DNA of 64,000 nt from CAWGQN01 sp963824885 (GCA_963824885.1 CAWGQN010000002.1:62001-126000); one strand, 5' to 3'. Positions 1 to 7,900 are shown, counted from the stretch's first letter. Made by a program: numbers and translations. Notes: generated from the letters alone by a model not told the origin.

Positions 1-787
1 CGCGCGATTGGTTGAGGTACCACGCGGGCACCGCGAGAAGCACGAGTAAGCCGAGAGAGTGGGCAATAATCGAGGCGCGTGAATTTGCCGAAAGGCCCGC
101 GGCCGCGCGTTTTCGAGCGTGAAGGGTTCGCTGCGCCGCGAAGGCCGCGACAACAACCGCGACAATGACGTACGACGCGAGCGTCGGCACGTGCCAGTGG
201 CGCGCGAAGTCGACAATCCACGAATCGGCGGGCAAATTGACCGACCCGCTTGTTCCGAGCGTCCACAATTGAAGACCGAGAACGCCGAGGAGACCCGCGA
301 GCGTAATGACGAAGCTCGGCACTCCAAATCGGGTAAACAAGAGCCCGTACACGAGTCCAATTCCGAGTCCCGCCGCGAGAGAGATGAGAATTGACACCCA
401 CAGCGGCACGCTATGTTGCACGCACTGCACGGCCATGATTGCCGCGCTGAGACCACTGACCGACCCGACCGACAAATCGATTTCGCCGAGCAAAAGAACG
501 AGCACAATTCCCATCGCAATAATGCCAATCGCCGCGCACTGCGTTGCGAGCATGGTCAGGTTGCCACTCGTGAGAAACGTCGGATTGAGCGTTTGAAAAA
601 CCGCGAAAATGACAATCAGACCCGCGACAACGGGAATCGACCCGAGGTCGCCCGAGAGAACGCGGGCTTTTGCGGCTGTGACGGCGCCCGAGAAGCCCCG
701 ATGGTGAATGAGTCGTTCGTCTTGCCGATCCGTCGCAACGGGGCGAGGCGTCACGGGGGGTTGCGCGGGCGATGCGATGTCAGTCAT
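1..787 (-). CDS. Sugar ABC transporter permease (RbsC/XylH type), 3' end outside window
   Basis: Inner-membrane permease of a ribose/xylose-class ABC importer. Translating the minus strand from 787 gives MTDIASPAQPP, a cytoplasmic tail of about 45 residues, then hydrophobic helices, and the hallmark GEIDLSVGSVSG of the BPD_transp_2 family. The reading frame stays open to the window edge, so the C-terminus is missing. Its ATG overlaps the TGA of the upstream ATPase gene as ATGA, which indicates translational coupling within one operon: binding protein, ATPase, permease. The substrate is inferred from the XylF/ChvE-like binding protein and is probably a pentose or other aldose. Confidence 0.88.
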   Translation of the reverse strand, partial: MTDIASPAQPPVTPRPVATDRQDERLIHHRGFSGAVTAAKARVLSGDLGSIPVVAGLIVIFAVFQTLNPTFLTSGNLTMLATQCAAIGIIAMGIVLVLLLGEIDLSVGSVSGLSAAIMAVQCVQHSVPLWVSILISLAAGLGIGLVYGLLFTRFGVPSFVITLAGLLGVLGLQLWTLGTSGSVNLPADSWIVDFARHWHVPTLASYVIVAVVVAAFAAQRTLHARKRAAAGLSANSRASIIAHSLGLLVLLAVPAWYLNQSR

Positions 788-1611
788 GCGGGAATTCTTT
801 CCGCGGCACACGCACTGTCGCGGCGCGTGACGGCATTATCGGTCGCGCCGGTAATTGCGGCAATAATCGTTTCGCTCGTGACGTCGGCCGTGCGAAACGT
901 GCCGTTGTTTCGACCGAGACGCAACACGACGATTCGGTCGGCGACCGCGTGCACGTCGGCCATATTGTGGCTGATTAAGATCACGCCGTGGCCTCGTTCT
1001 CGAAGCCGCTCGACGAGGTTGAGCACCTCGGCGGTTTGTGCGACACCGAGCGCCGCGGTGGGCTCATCGAGCAAGACAACTTTCGGCTCCCCAATGAGAG
1101 ATCGCGCAATCGCGACGGTTTGGCGCTGACCGCCCGAGAGGCTCGCGACCGGGATGCGCACCGAGGGGATGACCGCCGACAAGTGGTGCAAAAGCTCCCA
1201 CGATCTCTTCTCCATGCCCACCTCGTCAATCGTTACGACGCCCATTTCGTGGCCGAGCCACATGTTGGCGACAATGTCGAGGTTGTCGCACAGCGCGAGA
1301 TCTTGATACACCGTCGCAATGCCGAGGGCTCTCGACGCGCTGGGCGAGTCAATCGACACCTTTGTGCCGCCCCATCGAATGTCTCCCGAATCGGGAGTGT
1401 AAACGCCCGCCAAAATCTTTATGAGCGTCGATTTTCCGGCCCCGTTGTCGCCGACAATCGCGACGATTTCACCCGGAAAAATTTCGAGATCGATTGCGTC
1501 GAGCGCGCGAACGGCGCCGAATTTCTTGCCAATGCCGTCAAGCGAGAGAAGGGGGTCGTTGCTTGGTCGTGTTTCGCGCGCGGGGTCGCGCGGGGGAATG
1601 GGTGTTGTCAC
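784..1611 (-). CDS. Sugar ABC transporter ATP-binding protein
   Basis: Single-domain ATPase (275 aa) that would energise the adjacent sugar permease. Visible motifs are Walker A GDNGAGKST (about residue 55), signature LSGGQRQ, Walker B VVLLDEP and the switch ISHN. XylG and RbsA usually carry two fused nucleotide-binding domains; this protein has one, as in FrcA-like and many actinobacterial sugar importers, so it presumably works as a homodimer. The start is GTG at 1611, preceded by an AGGA box about six bases upstream. It lies downstream of the binding-protein gene and overlaps the permease start by four bases. Confidence 0.92.
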   Translation of the reverse strand: MTTPIPPRDPARETRPSNDPLLSLDGIGKKFGAVRALDAIDLEIFPGEIVAIVGDNGAGKSTLIKILAGVYTPDSGDIRWGGTKVSIDSPSASRALGIATVYQDLALCDNLDIVANMWLGHEMGVVTIDEVGMEKRSWELLHHLSAVIPSVRIPVASLSGGQRQTVAIARSLIGEPKVVLLDEPTAALGVAQTAEVLNLVERLRERGHGVILISHNMADVHAVADRIVVLRLGRNNGTFRTADVTSETIIAAITGATDNAVTRRDSACAAERIPA

Positions 1612-1659
1612 TGTGAGTCCTAAAAAATTATCCGGGGCAGGAGAAGAGGGGGAAATGGC

Positions 1660-1695
1660 GAGTCGGACGGCAGGGCGTGAACTGCCGTCCGACTC
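1660..1695 (-). promoter_or_regulatory. Perfect 14-bp stem-loop between binding-protein and ATPase genes
   Basis: GAGTCGGACGGCAG (1660-1673) and its exact complement (1682-1695) enclose an 8-base loop, a few bases after the binding-protein stop codon. No U-run follows on the minus strand, so it is less likely a simple terminator. Stem-loops in this position are known to stabilise the binding-protein transcript, giving more binding protein than membrane components. That role here is inference. Confidence 0.7.
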
Positions 1696-1701
1696 GAGCG
1701 G

Positions 1702-2766
1702 TTATGTCAGGCCGAACCGAGCGCACGCGGCGGCGTATTCCCGCGTGCAAACCTCGTCAATTGAGACGAATTCATCTTTCAGCACGGTGCTCTTAATGGT
1801 TTCCGCGGTCACGACGACGGGAGGCAAAATTTCCGAGGGCGTCCCTTTTATTGTCTGGGGAGCCGAGACATCTTTGCCCGTCGCGAGCGCCACGGCGACC
1901 TCCGCGGCGGCCGCGGCTTCGTCTTGAATCGCCTTATAGACCGTCATGAATTGCGTCGAGCTTAGGAGCCGCTGAAGCGCCGACTTTTCGGAATCTTGGC
2001 CCGTGACGGGCGGAACGGGGTTGACTCCCGCGGCCAAGAACGCGGCAATCGCGCCACCCGCGGTGCCGTCGTTGGCCGCATACACGCCGCCTATTGCGCT
2101 CGCGTGGAGAGAAATTTGCCCGGTTGTCCAGTCTTGTGCTTTTTCGGGACTCCAATCGGGAGTGTCATATTCCCCCACAATCGCGATTCCGCTCGCGTCA
2201 ATGACCGTGTGCGCGCCCCTCTTGTAGTTTGCGGCATTGCTGTCGGTCGGCGACCCGTTAATCATGAGAATTCCGCCGGTGGCGCCCGTCGCCCTCATGC
2301 GGTAAACGAGGGCGTGCCCTTGAAGTTCTCCGACCTTCTCGGCGTCATACGCAATGTAGTACGCGAGGTCTTTACTCTCAATAAACCGGTCGTACGCGAT
2401 CACGTCGACGTCTTGAGCCGCCGCCGACGTGACAATGCTTTTCGCGGCGACCGCGTCAACGGGGTCGATCACGAGAACTTTAACGCCCTGAGCGAGCGCG
2501 GATTCGGCTTGTTGTTGCTGTTTCGCGGCGTCTTGAGACGCGTTCGCGTACACGAGCTCGTAGTCGCCGAGTGATCGAAGTTTCGCTTCGAACATGGGTT
2601 TGTCGGCGTGTTCGTAGCGCGTCGTTTTTGATTCGGGAAGCAACAGGCCAATCTTGACGGTCTGGCCCGATTTGCCGGATGCTCCCTGCGAGCACGCCGC
2701 AAGCGCACTTGCGGCAACGACGAAGACGGTCGCTAAGACGGCGACTCGTTTGGTGCGATTTTTCAT
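1702..2766 (-). CDS. Sugar-binding lipoprotein (XylF/ChvE-like)
   Basis: Extracellular substrate-binding protein of the importer, about 354 aa. An N-terminal signal peptide ends in a lipobox (LAAC, Cys near residue 24), so the mature protein is lipid-anchored. The body is a periplasmic-binding-protein type 1 fold with the XylF/ChvE segments ViaYDRFI, YYIAYDAEKVGELQ and a GQDSEK strand. The ATG at 2766 was chosen because GGAGG lies seven bases upstream; a TTG two codons earlier sits too close to that box. Xylose or a related aldose is the likely ligand; the sequence alone does not settle it. Confidence 0.9.
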   Translation of the reverse strand: MKNRTKRVAVLATVFVVAASALAACSQGASGKSGQTVKIGLLLPESKTTRYEHADKPMFEAKLRSLGDYELVYANASQDAAKQQQQAESALAQGVKVLVIDPVDAVAAKSIVTSAAAQDVDVIAYDRFIESKDLAYYIAYDAEKVGELQGHALVYRMRATGATGGILMINGSPTDSNAANYKRGAHTVIDASGIAIVGEYDTPDWSPEKAQDWTTGQISLHASAIGGVYAANDGTAGGAIAAFLAAGVNPVPPVTGQDSEKSALQRLLSSTQFMTVYKAIQDEAAAAAEVAVALATGKDVSAPQTIKGTPSEILPPVVVTAETIKSTVLKDEFVSIDEVCTREYAAACARFGLT

Positions 2767-2834
2767 TGGCAATCCTCCACGTGCGGGCCACCCTCGTTAG
2801 TGGTTCACACGACCCTTGCAGCGATCCCCGGTCG

Positions 2835-2854
2835 TGTCAAGTACTGTTAATACT
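2835..2854 (-). promoter_or_regulatory. Candidate promoter/operator of the sugar importer operon
   Basis: On the minus strand a TTGACA hexamer (2835-2840) lies about 70 bases upstream of the binding-protein start. It is abutted by an imperfect palindrome, AGTACTGTTAATACT read on the plus strand. No good -10 hexamer is visible at 16-18 bp, so this is only a candidate regulated promoter. Confidence 0.3.
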
Positions 2855-3031
2855 CCTTACAAATCGGGGGATTGCCCCGTCGTCGGGTGCGGTTGAGACG
2901 CGCGTCGAATTCCGCGCGGGACGCGAATGAAATCGAGGGTTGACTCGGGTCTACGAGGGGAATATGGTGACCACCACGGGGGTGATTCAATCTGGTTCTT
3001 CTTCCTCGCCGGTGAATGAAACGAGAATGAC

Positions 3032-3364
3032 ATGGTCCCGAAAAAAATTCGTTCAATGACCACGGGAATGGTGTGTGCCGGCGCAATTGCCGTGGGGGGT
3101 CTCGTGGCAATCGCCGTTCCCGCCGAGGCTGCGCCATCCGTTAAGGGATTATCGGCCCATCCGTGCAATACCTTTCGGGCGCGCAATAGTTCGGCCTTTT
3201 ACAAAAATTGCAAAAACACCGACGTTCTGATTCAGGTTGATCAAGTCTTCGGAAACTACCGGGTGTGTGTGGCGCGCAATTCCACAAAAACGCTTCGCCT
3301 CAATTCCAACACTAACCTCAATAATCCAATCACGAACGCGTTCGAACTCGGACGCTGCAGCTAA
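3032..3364 (+). CDS. Small secreted four-cysteine protein, function unknown
   Basis: 110-residue protein with a basic N-terminus (MVPKKIRSM), a hydrophobic stretch and an AEA|AP-type signal peptidase I site near residue 34. The mature part is about 75 residues and has four cysteines (PCNTF, KNCKN, RVCVA and GRCS near the end), which suggests two disulfides. I do not recognise the family. It resembles the general class of small exported actinobacterial proteins and lies upstream of a perfect 12-bp hairpin that probably ends its transcript. Confidence 0.6.
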   Translation: MVPKKIRSMTTGMVCAGAIAVGGLVAIAVPAEAAPSVKGLSAHPCNTFRARNSSAFYKNCKNTDVLIQVDQVFGNYRVCVARNSTKTLRLNSNTNLNNPITNAFELGRCS

Positions 3365-3395
3365 GTAAGGTCACGACGCACCAGCGTGACCACTA

Positions 3396-3425
3396 ACCCG
3401 CGCACGGTGTGTGCCGTGCGCGGGT
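3396..3425. terminator. Perfect 12-bp hairpin after the small secreted protein gene
   Basis: ACCCGCGCACGG, a 6-base loop and the exact complement. It is preceded by a weaker 7-bp stem (GGTCACG/CGTGACC, 3369-3391). There is no T-tract, so intrinsic termination is plausible but not certain; such GC-rich hairpins are common at actinobacterial gene ends. Confidence 0.45.
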
Positions 3426-3600
3426 CACGCTGGCACGGGGGTCGCGCGGCGAGACCGGGGGACGCCCCTCTCGCGGCGCGGCTTCGTTGAGCGATTTCTC
3501 GATTGTGGAGCACTCGACCCGTCCGAGCTGATCGACGCGCGACTCGCCAATTGTGGAGAACTAACGCAGTAATGTCGCCGTTGGGGGGCAGACTGTATTC

Positions 3601-4041
3601 ATGGCTGACCTGCACGTGCGCCCCGACCGCCTCGAGTTGAAACTGACCCGCGCAGAGAAGATTCTCGCGCTTCGGCGGGCCGATGTCGCGGTGCCGCGAG
3701 CGAGTATCCGGTCGGCGATTATTACCGAAGACCCGTGGATTTGGCTTCGCGGCATTCGCGCACCCGGCACCTCCATTCCGTTGACGCTCGCCATGGGAAC
3801 GTGGAAGTTTCACGGCGGCAAGGACTTTGTGCTTATTAAGGGGAGCCGACCGTCAGTTGTTATTGACGTGGTCGGCGAAGAGTTCGCGCGCCTCATTGTG
3901 TCGACGAGTCGCGCGACCGACCTTCTTGTTGCGCTTCGATTACCGCCCGAAACAGACGAACCGGGGGTTTTCGGTCCGAGTGGTGGCGGCGCGGGGTCGA
4001 GCCACCAGCCGGGGCGGCACGCGCCGTACGAGTCGCCATAA
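3601..4041 (+). CDS. PH-like conserved actinobacterial protein
   Basis: 146 aa. The first ~105 residues match, from memory, a conserved actinobacterial family of small PH-domain-like proteins that read as arrays of short beta-strands (MADLHVRPDRLELKLTRAEK, DPWIWLRGIRAPGT, MGTWKFHGGKDFVLIKG, VIDVVGEEFARLIVS). Its molecular function is unknown. The last ~40 residues are unusual: they are encoded by a dispersed repeat (3929-3990) that occurs again at 5533-5594 outside any gene. The native C-terminus has probably been replaced by repeat insertion or recombination. Confidence 0.65.
   Translation: MADLHVRPDRLELKLTRAEKILALRRADVAVPRASIRSAIITEDPWIWLRGIRAPGTSIPLTLAMGTWKFHGGKDFVLIKGSRPSVVIDVVGEEFARLIVSTSRATDLLVALRLPPETDEPGVFGPSGGGAGSSHQPGRHAPYESP
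3929..3990. repeat. Dispersed ~60-bp repeat, copy A
   Basis: Contains TTGCGCTTCGATTACCGCCC, then GAAC, a G-rich run with TTTTCGG and GAGTGGTGG. Copy B lies at 5533-5594 with only a few differences, and similarity fades into a shared CACGCGCC tail. An internal AACC...GGTT arm could fold. It overlaps the 3' end of the PH-like gene. Confidence 0.65.
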
Positions 4042-4161
4042 CCATCAGCAGGCTCTGACGTCACGAGGCGCGCTTCCCCCGCGAGGTTGTCACGACGTGG
4101 TGATTGACCATATTGTAATTTTTGCTGGACACTGAATCGTGTCAGCGAGAGGGGATTCGAG

Positions 4162-4581
4162 GTGAACTTTCGACCGAACATTTTACTATTGGTTGTCGTT
4201 GCGCTTGCTGGCTTGGTCGTCTCAAGCGTGTGGCGAGTCTCGTCGGACAGTCTCTTCGACCAGGTGGGTTCGCTAATATTGACGTTTGTCATTACATGTG
4301 GCGTTGCGGTGGCTGCGCTGTTGTTCCGCAGACACCGGGACTCACCTGACCGAAATGATGAGTCCGACAGCTTTGAGGCGCATGCTTCTCAAGCTGCTCG
4401 AGCCATGGTATTTTACGACGGCATTGTGGGTGGCGCTGCCCTTGCCGTCGTATGCGGCGTGCTCGGATTGGCGATCAACGCCAGCATCTTGATGCTCGTG
4501 TGGAGCGCGACAATGGTGATTGATTTCTGGATTCGATTTGCGATGATCAAACGGCGCCTCGCCCCCGCAATTGACAAGTAG
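4162..4581 (+). CDS. Small four-helix membrane protein, unknown
   Basis: 139 aa with about four hydrophobic segments: residues 6-22, 36-54, one near 90-105 and one near 110-125. They are arranged as two helical hairpins separated by a charged loop (RRHRDSPDRNDESDSF). No enzymatic motif is visible and I do not recognise the family. Start is GTG at 4162, with GAGAGGGG about eight bases upstream. It stands alone between the PH-like gene and a promoter-driven secreted-protein gene. Confidence 0.6.
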   Translation: MNFRPNILLLVVVALAGLVVSSVWRVSSDSLFDQVGSLILTFVITCGVAVAALLFRRHRDSPDRNDESDSFEAHASQAARAMVFYDGIVGGAALAVVCGVLGLAINASILMLVWSATMVIDFWIRFAMIKRRLAPAIDK

Positions 4582-4844
4582 GGGTCTCTCGCAACGAACC
4601 TCTTGGGGCGTTGTGGCACGGCGTGCATTTACTCAGGAACTGATGAAACGGGAAAACCAGGTCAAGAGAAATGCATTCTTTTACTTTGAAACGGGCCTTT
4701 TTCGCCGGGCATTGCGGACGCCAGGCACACTGCTTCCGCCAGCGTCAGTCCGGGTGCGAATTTTCCCCGTCCCGCACACGAGAAACGAAAATCCGGCCCG
4801 ATTTGCCTCATATACCCTATGTCGACATCACCCAGCAAGACCCG

Positions 4845-4872
4845 TTGACATTTGCGCCGCCGCGGATATGTT
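4845..4872 (+). promoter_or_regulatory. Sigma70-type promoter (TTGACA-16-TATGTT)
   Basis: TTGACA at 4845-4850, a 16-bp spacer and TATGTT at 4867-4872. This is the best consensus promoter noticed in this part of the window and it is placed correctly for the secreted-protein gene that follows. The rest of 4582-4912 shows no gene I can support. Confidence 0.6.
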
Positions 4873-4936
4873 TTAAAGACCCATTCGAGGGTCACTAGAA
4901 AGGAGTAAAATCATACATATTTCAGTTCGACGTACC

Positions 4937-5464
4937 GTGACGTTTTTAGCCGCATCGGCGCTTACTCTCGGGGGTAGCTTGGGTGCTTATGCGGCGGAGT
5001 CCGAGCCACCAACGATTCCGAAAGAAGCGCACGCGACAACCGACGCTTCCGACGCGATGATGCCTCCCGGGCAGGTTCTGCAGATTATTGACGCTCTCAA
5101 AGACACGCAGCTTGCGCCCCGCACGAGTATTGATGACCGCGAGACTAGCGTTAGCCAGTTGGAGACGACACGTGATACTTCACGTTCGGAAAATTTCCAT
5201 ATGCGAGCCAAACGTTTCGCAGTGGGCTTTGAGAATGGTGGGCTTTACCTTCAGCTGAATCAACTAGATCAAGATCTAGTGTTGGCCGGCGCCTCAGCAT
5301 GGATAGGAACTTCCATTTGTCTTATTCCGGCTGTAGGACTAGTTGCGTGCATTTCGGCACAAGCACTCACCGGATTGGCAATCGCGTTCCTTGCACACCA
5401 TGGCAAATGCAAGGACGGTCGAGAAGTTCGGATTCTGGCTGGCGGAGGCGGGCGTTGCATGTGA
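4937..5464 (+). CDS. Secreted protein with hydrophobic Cys-containing tail; start codon questionable
   Basis: At least 175 aa. The N-terminus is a signal peptide (TFLAASALTLGGSLGAYAAES) and the mature part ends with a hydrophobic Ala/Gly-rich stretch carrying spaced cysteines (ICLIPAVGLVACISAQ, GKCKDG, GGRCM). GTG 4937 is the first conventional start but has no ribosome site. A strong AGGAG at 4901-4905 instead points seven bases ahead to ATA (4913), with ATT (4919) also in frame. Starting there adds xHISVRRT and makes a better twin-arginine-like n-region. I do not recognise the family; a membrane-active exported peptide or bacteriocin-like role is speculative. Confidence 0.6.
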   Translation: MTFLAASALTLGGSLGAYAAESEPPTIPKEAHATTDASDAMMPPGQVLQIIDALKDTQLAPRTSIDDRETSVSQLETTRDTSRSENFHMRAKRFAVGFENGGLYLQLNQLDQDLVLAGASAWIGTSICLIPAVGLVACISAQALTGLAIAFLAHHGKCKDGREVRILAGGGGRCM

Positions 5465-5532
5465 CCCGATGTCAATCCTGGGCGAACCCAGGATGTCCAC
5501 TGATGCGTGTCGGACGCTTTTTGTCTGTCTTC

Positions 5533-5594
5533 TTGCGCTTCGATTACCGCCCGAAACTGCCGAACCGGGGGTTTTCGGCTCGAGCGGTGGCACA
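5533..5594. repeat. Dispersed ~60-bp repeat, copy B
   Basis: Second copy of the repeat at 3929-3990, here between the secreted-protein gene and the convergent DsbA-like gene. It may act as a bidirectional 3' element. Only two copies were found by eye. Confidence 0.65.
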
Positions 5595-5619
5595 CACAAC
5601 GGACAGGGGCGACACGCGC

Positions 5620-6342
5620 CTAGCGGGCCAACGCCCGATCAATGACCGCCTTGAGGTCGGGATAGGTTCTCGCGTCGGTTGCTATTCCTTGAACAAGAAT
5701 TGTGGGAGTGCCTCGAATGCTGAGCTTCGTCGCGGCCGCCTTGTCGTCGCTCACAGCCGTGGCCGTTGCGGGCGCGGCAAAGTCGGCCGCGAATCGTGCC
5801 GGATCGAGGCCGACTTCGGTTGCGTACGACGCAAACGCCGCGGCCGCGTCAGACGGCGGCAGGGCCTTCCACGCCTCTTGACGTTCGTACACAATTGTCG
5901 ACATTCGCGCTAACGCGCCTTGAGCGTGCGCGGCTTCAATCGCGTGCCCGGCCGCGACCGCGTTCGCGTGAAAATCGAGCGGAAGGTGCCGGGGCACAAT
6001 CGCAACGTCGTTGCCATACTCGCTTCCGAGTTTTTGGAGCACCGGGAAAACCCTCGCGCACCACGGGCACTGATAATCGGTGAACTCGACAACCGTGACG
6101 CGCGACGACGCCGAACCGGAAAGAAAGTGCGGGTTCGCACCGACCGCTTCCGCCGGGCGGCCCTGAGAATCGGTACGCGTCGCACTCTCCGACGCCGAAC
6201 TCCCCGAACTCCCCGTGGCCGTCGTCACAATCGTGCCCGTCACAAACCCAATCGCGAGCGAGACGGCCACGCCGATAATCGCCCACGAAACGTGGATTGT
6301 GCGCGAGGGCGACGAGCGGGACGGTGCGGGAGTTTTGTTCAC
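5620..6342 (-). CDS. Membrane-anchored DsbA-like thiol-disulfide oxidoreductase
   Basis: 240 aa with a short cytoplasmic N-terminus, one transmembrane helix (about residues 18-45), a low-complexity Ser/Ala linker, and a thioredoxin-fold DsbA-like domain facing outside. The redox motif CPWC is at residues 92-95 in EFTDYQCPWCARVFP, and the cis-proline loop is RGTPT. Related actinobacterial proteins form or shuffle disulfides in exported proteins, which fits the many cysteine-bearing secreted proteins nearby. Start is GTG 6342. It ends just beyond dispersed repeat copy B. Confidence 0.85.
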   Translation of the reverse strand: MNKTPAPSRSSPSRTIHVSWAIIGVAVSLAIGFVTGTIVTTATGSSGSSASESATRTDSQGRPAEAVGANPHFLSGSASSRVTVVEFTDYQCPWCARVFPVLQKLGSEYGNDVAIVPRHLPLDFHANAVAAGHAIEAAHAQGALARMSTIVYERQEAWKALPPSDAAAAFASYATEVGLDPARFAADFAAPATATAVSDDKAAATKLSIRGTPTILVQGIATDARTYPDLKAVIDRALAR

Positions 6343-6506
6343 GGAAGAATCGTATTCCTCTTTATCCGCTCACCGCTAGAGACCGCGCGGAAATCGATCC
6401 GAACAGGTGCCGGGAAGACAACCCTGTTCCGTGTTTTACGATTCAGTTGGATCGCGGGCAGATCAGGTCATCGAACGCTGGCTTTCAGAAACGTAAGGAG
6501 AGAATC

Positions 6507-6836
6507 ATGAACACGAAAGAATTCGTGCACGGAAACAAGCGACTGGAACGGATGCTCGCGACCGTCCCGACCGAAGAGGTCAAACAATTCGAGACCGAAG
6601 CTGCAGAACTCGATCGCATCCACGCGATGAGCCTCGTGATGGTCCGTGAGGCAGGCAAGCGTACCAAAGTCGAGATCGCACGCGAACTACACACCAGCCA
6701 AGGGCACGTCTCCCAAATCGAAAAACGAGACGACATGCTCCTCTCGACTCTCCGGAACTACCTCACCGCGACCGGCGCACAAACCCCCCGCATCCTCGTC
6801 ACCATCAACGGCCACGACGTCGAACTCACCATCTGA
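6507..6836 (+). CDS. XRE/HigA-like helix-turn-helix protein, no adjacent toxin
   Basis: 109 aa. A helical N-terminal half is followed by a helix-turn-helix (KRTKVEIARELHTSQGHVSQIEKR, residues ~51-74) and a short beta C-terminal end (PRILVTINGHDVELT). This architecture is typical of HigA-type antitoxins paired with Gp49/HigB-like RNases. No such toxin ORF is visible either upstream (6343-6506) or downstream (6837-7073), so it is either a solitary regulator or the remnant of a pair. The ATG at 6507 has AAGGAG seven bases upstream; longer frames upstream lack a site. Confidence 0.75.
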   Translation: MNTKEFVHGNKRLERMLATVPTEEVKQFETEAAELDRIHAMSLVMVREAGKRTKVEIARELHTSQGHVSQIEKRDDMLLSTLRNYLTATGAQTPRILVTINGHDVELTI

Positions 6837-7073
6837 CCGGTGTTCTCCAAAGGCGACATACCCGCTCGCCCCCGTCCGGGCTAACCTCAACAGATTTCAC
6901 ATCAGTGACAGAAAAACTCGCGACGATCAGAGGCTGCGACACCCACAAGACCCTTTATCGCGCGGGCCTCGAAACAACCGCCCCCTGCAGCTTGTCCGTA
7001 GTGGGCGCTCCGCGAGTCCGCCGTGCGTCGTTTCGCCGATCCCGTCTCTTCACCGTATCGAGCGTTCCACACG

Positions 7074-7418
7074 TTACCGGTCGTGGGGGAGGCGGCCGAG
7101 GTTTTTCGCCGCTCGCTTGTACGTGTCGAGATTAAGTCGCTGACCAACCGCGACAGCCTCGACGGCGACAGCGCGAACCTCGTTCGGAGTAAGCCGATAA
7201 ACGAGGCGATAGCGCGGCTTCTGGTTATTGTCGACATCGAAGTAGATTTTGCGACAATCGCTGAGATTTCCCGTGCTGACGAATTCGTCGAGTTTCTGGC
7301 CTTTGAGAGCGCCCTTCGCGACCTCCACAAGGAGGCCGATCGCGCGCTCTACCAGCGCTTGCGAATGGAGGTCATAGAGATCTTGCTTGAATCCCTCAGC
7401 TTTGGTGAGTTTCAGCAC
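7074..7418 (-). CDS. RelE/ParE-like toxin of a type II TA pair
   Basis: 114 aa basic protein. N-terminal helices (FKQDLYDLHSQALVERAIGLL) are followed by beta-strands in the RelE order: a strand with DCRKIYFDVDNN, then PRYRLVYRLTPNEVRAVAVEAVAVGQR. These resemble the actinobacterial RelE-like or HigB-like RNases that cleave ribosome-bound mRNA. The gene starts GTG six bases after the stop of the Phd-like antitoxin and would be cotranscribed with it. No experimentally defined catalytic residues can be assigned by eye, so RNase activity is inferred from family and context. Confidence 0.75.
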   Translation of the reverse strand: MLKLTKAEGFKQDLYDLHSQALVERAIGLLVEVAKGALKGQKLDEFVSTGNLSDCRKIYFDVDNNQKPRYRLVYRLTPNEVRAVAVEAVAVGQRLNLDTYKRAAKNLGRLPHDR

Positions 7419-7424
7419 AGCTGA

Positions 7425-7709
7425 TTAGCGAGTGGGGAGATCGATACCGAATTCTGCCGCCGTGTCGGCGAGCGGAGTGGTCGGGCCAGCAGCAGTGCGC
7501 TCCCGCACGATCTGCGCGATCTCGAGATCTTCGATCACCGGCAAGAGCGATTCGTACAGCTCGAAGGGGATCATGACCGCCTCGGGCTTGCGGTGCGCAC
7601 CAAAGACGATCGGTTGAGAAGCGAGACCCTCGTGTCGGAATCGATCAAGAGCTTTCGGAAGCTCAGTGCGGATCTCACGACTAGGCAAAACCGAGAACGA
7701 GATAGACAT
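7425..7709 (-). CDS. Phd/YefM-like antitoxin
   Basis: 94 aa. It has the typical N-terminal DNA-binding Phd/YefM fold: a strand-helix-strand beginning FSVLPSREIRTELPKALDRF, then PIVFGAHRKPEAVMIPFELYESLL. An acidic, probably disordered C-terminal tail would wrap the toxin. It is first in the operon, with toxin second, as usual for this family. ATG 7709 lies 17 bases from the palindrome at 7726-7749, which would be its autoregulatory operator. Confidence 0.85.
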   Translation of the reverse strand: MSISFSVLPSREIRTELPKALDRFRHEGLASQPIVFGAHRKPEAVMIPFELYESLLPVIEDLEIAQIVRERTAAGPTTPLADTAAEFGIDLPTR

Positions 7710-7725
7710 GCGCCAAGTCTACAAA

Positions 7726-7749
7726 GTATGTACACATATGTGTACATAC
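7726..7749. promoter_or_regulatory. 24-bp perfect palindromic operator with two TGTACA cores
   Basis: Each half is GTATGTACACAT or its complement, giving TGTACA hexamers at 7729-7734 and 7741-7746. It lies immediately upstream of the Phd/YefM-like antitoxin gene. YefM of E. coli is known to recognise TGTACA-core palindromes in its own operator; equivalence here is inference from sequence match and position. Confidence 0.75.
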
Positions 7750-7900
7750 TCACAGCAAAGACTCAGGGCTGCTGGTGATCGGGGTGAATTGTTCCCATAC
7801 GAGTGAAACAATGCAACCCTTTTGTGTCACATTGATTGTTTGTCGCGCGTCCTTGCGTTGTCTACCATCGAGAGTTCATCGTACGAAGAAAACGGTTCAC

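Noticed and set aside
3361..3813. 150-aa minus-strand ORF across the hairpin after the small secreted protein
   Set aside because: Overlaps hairpins and the PH-like gene; composition typical of a non-coding frame.
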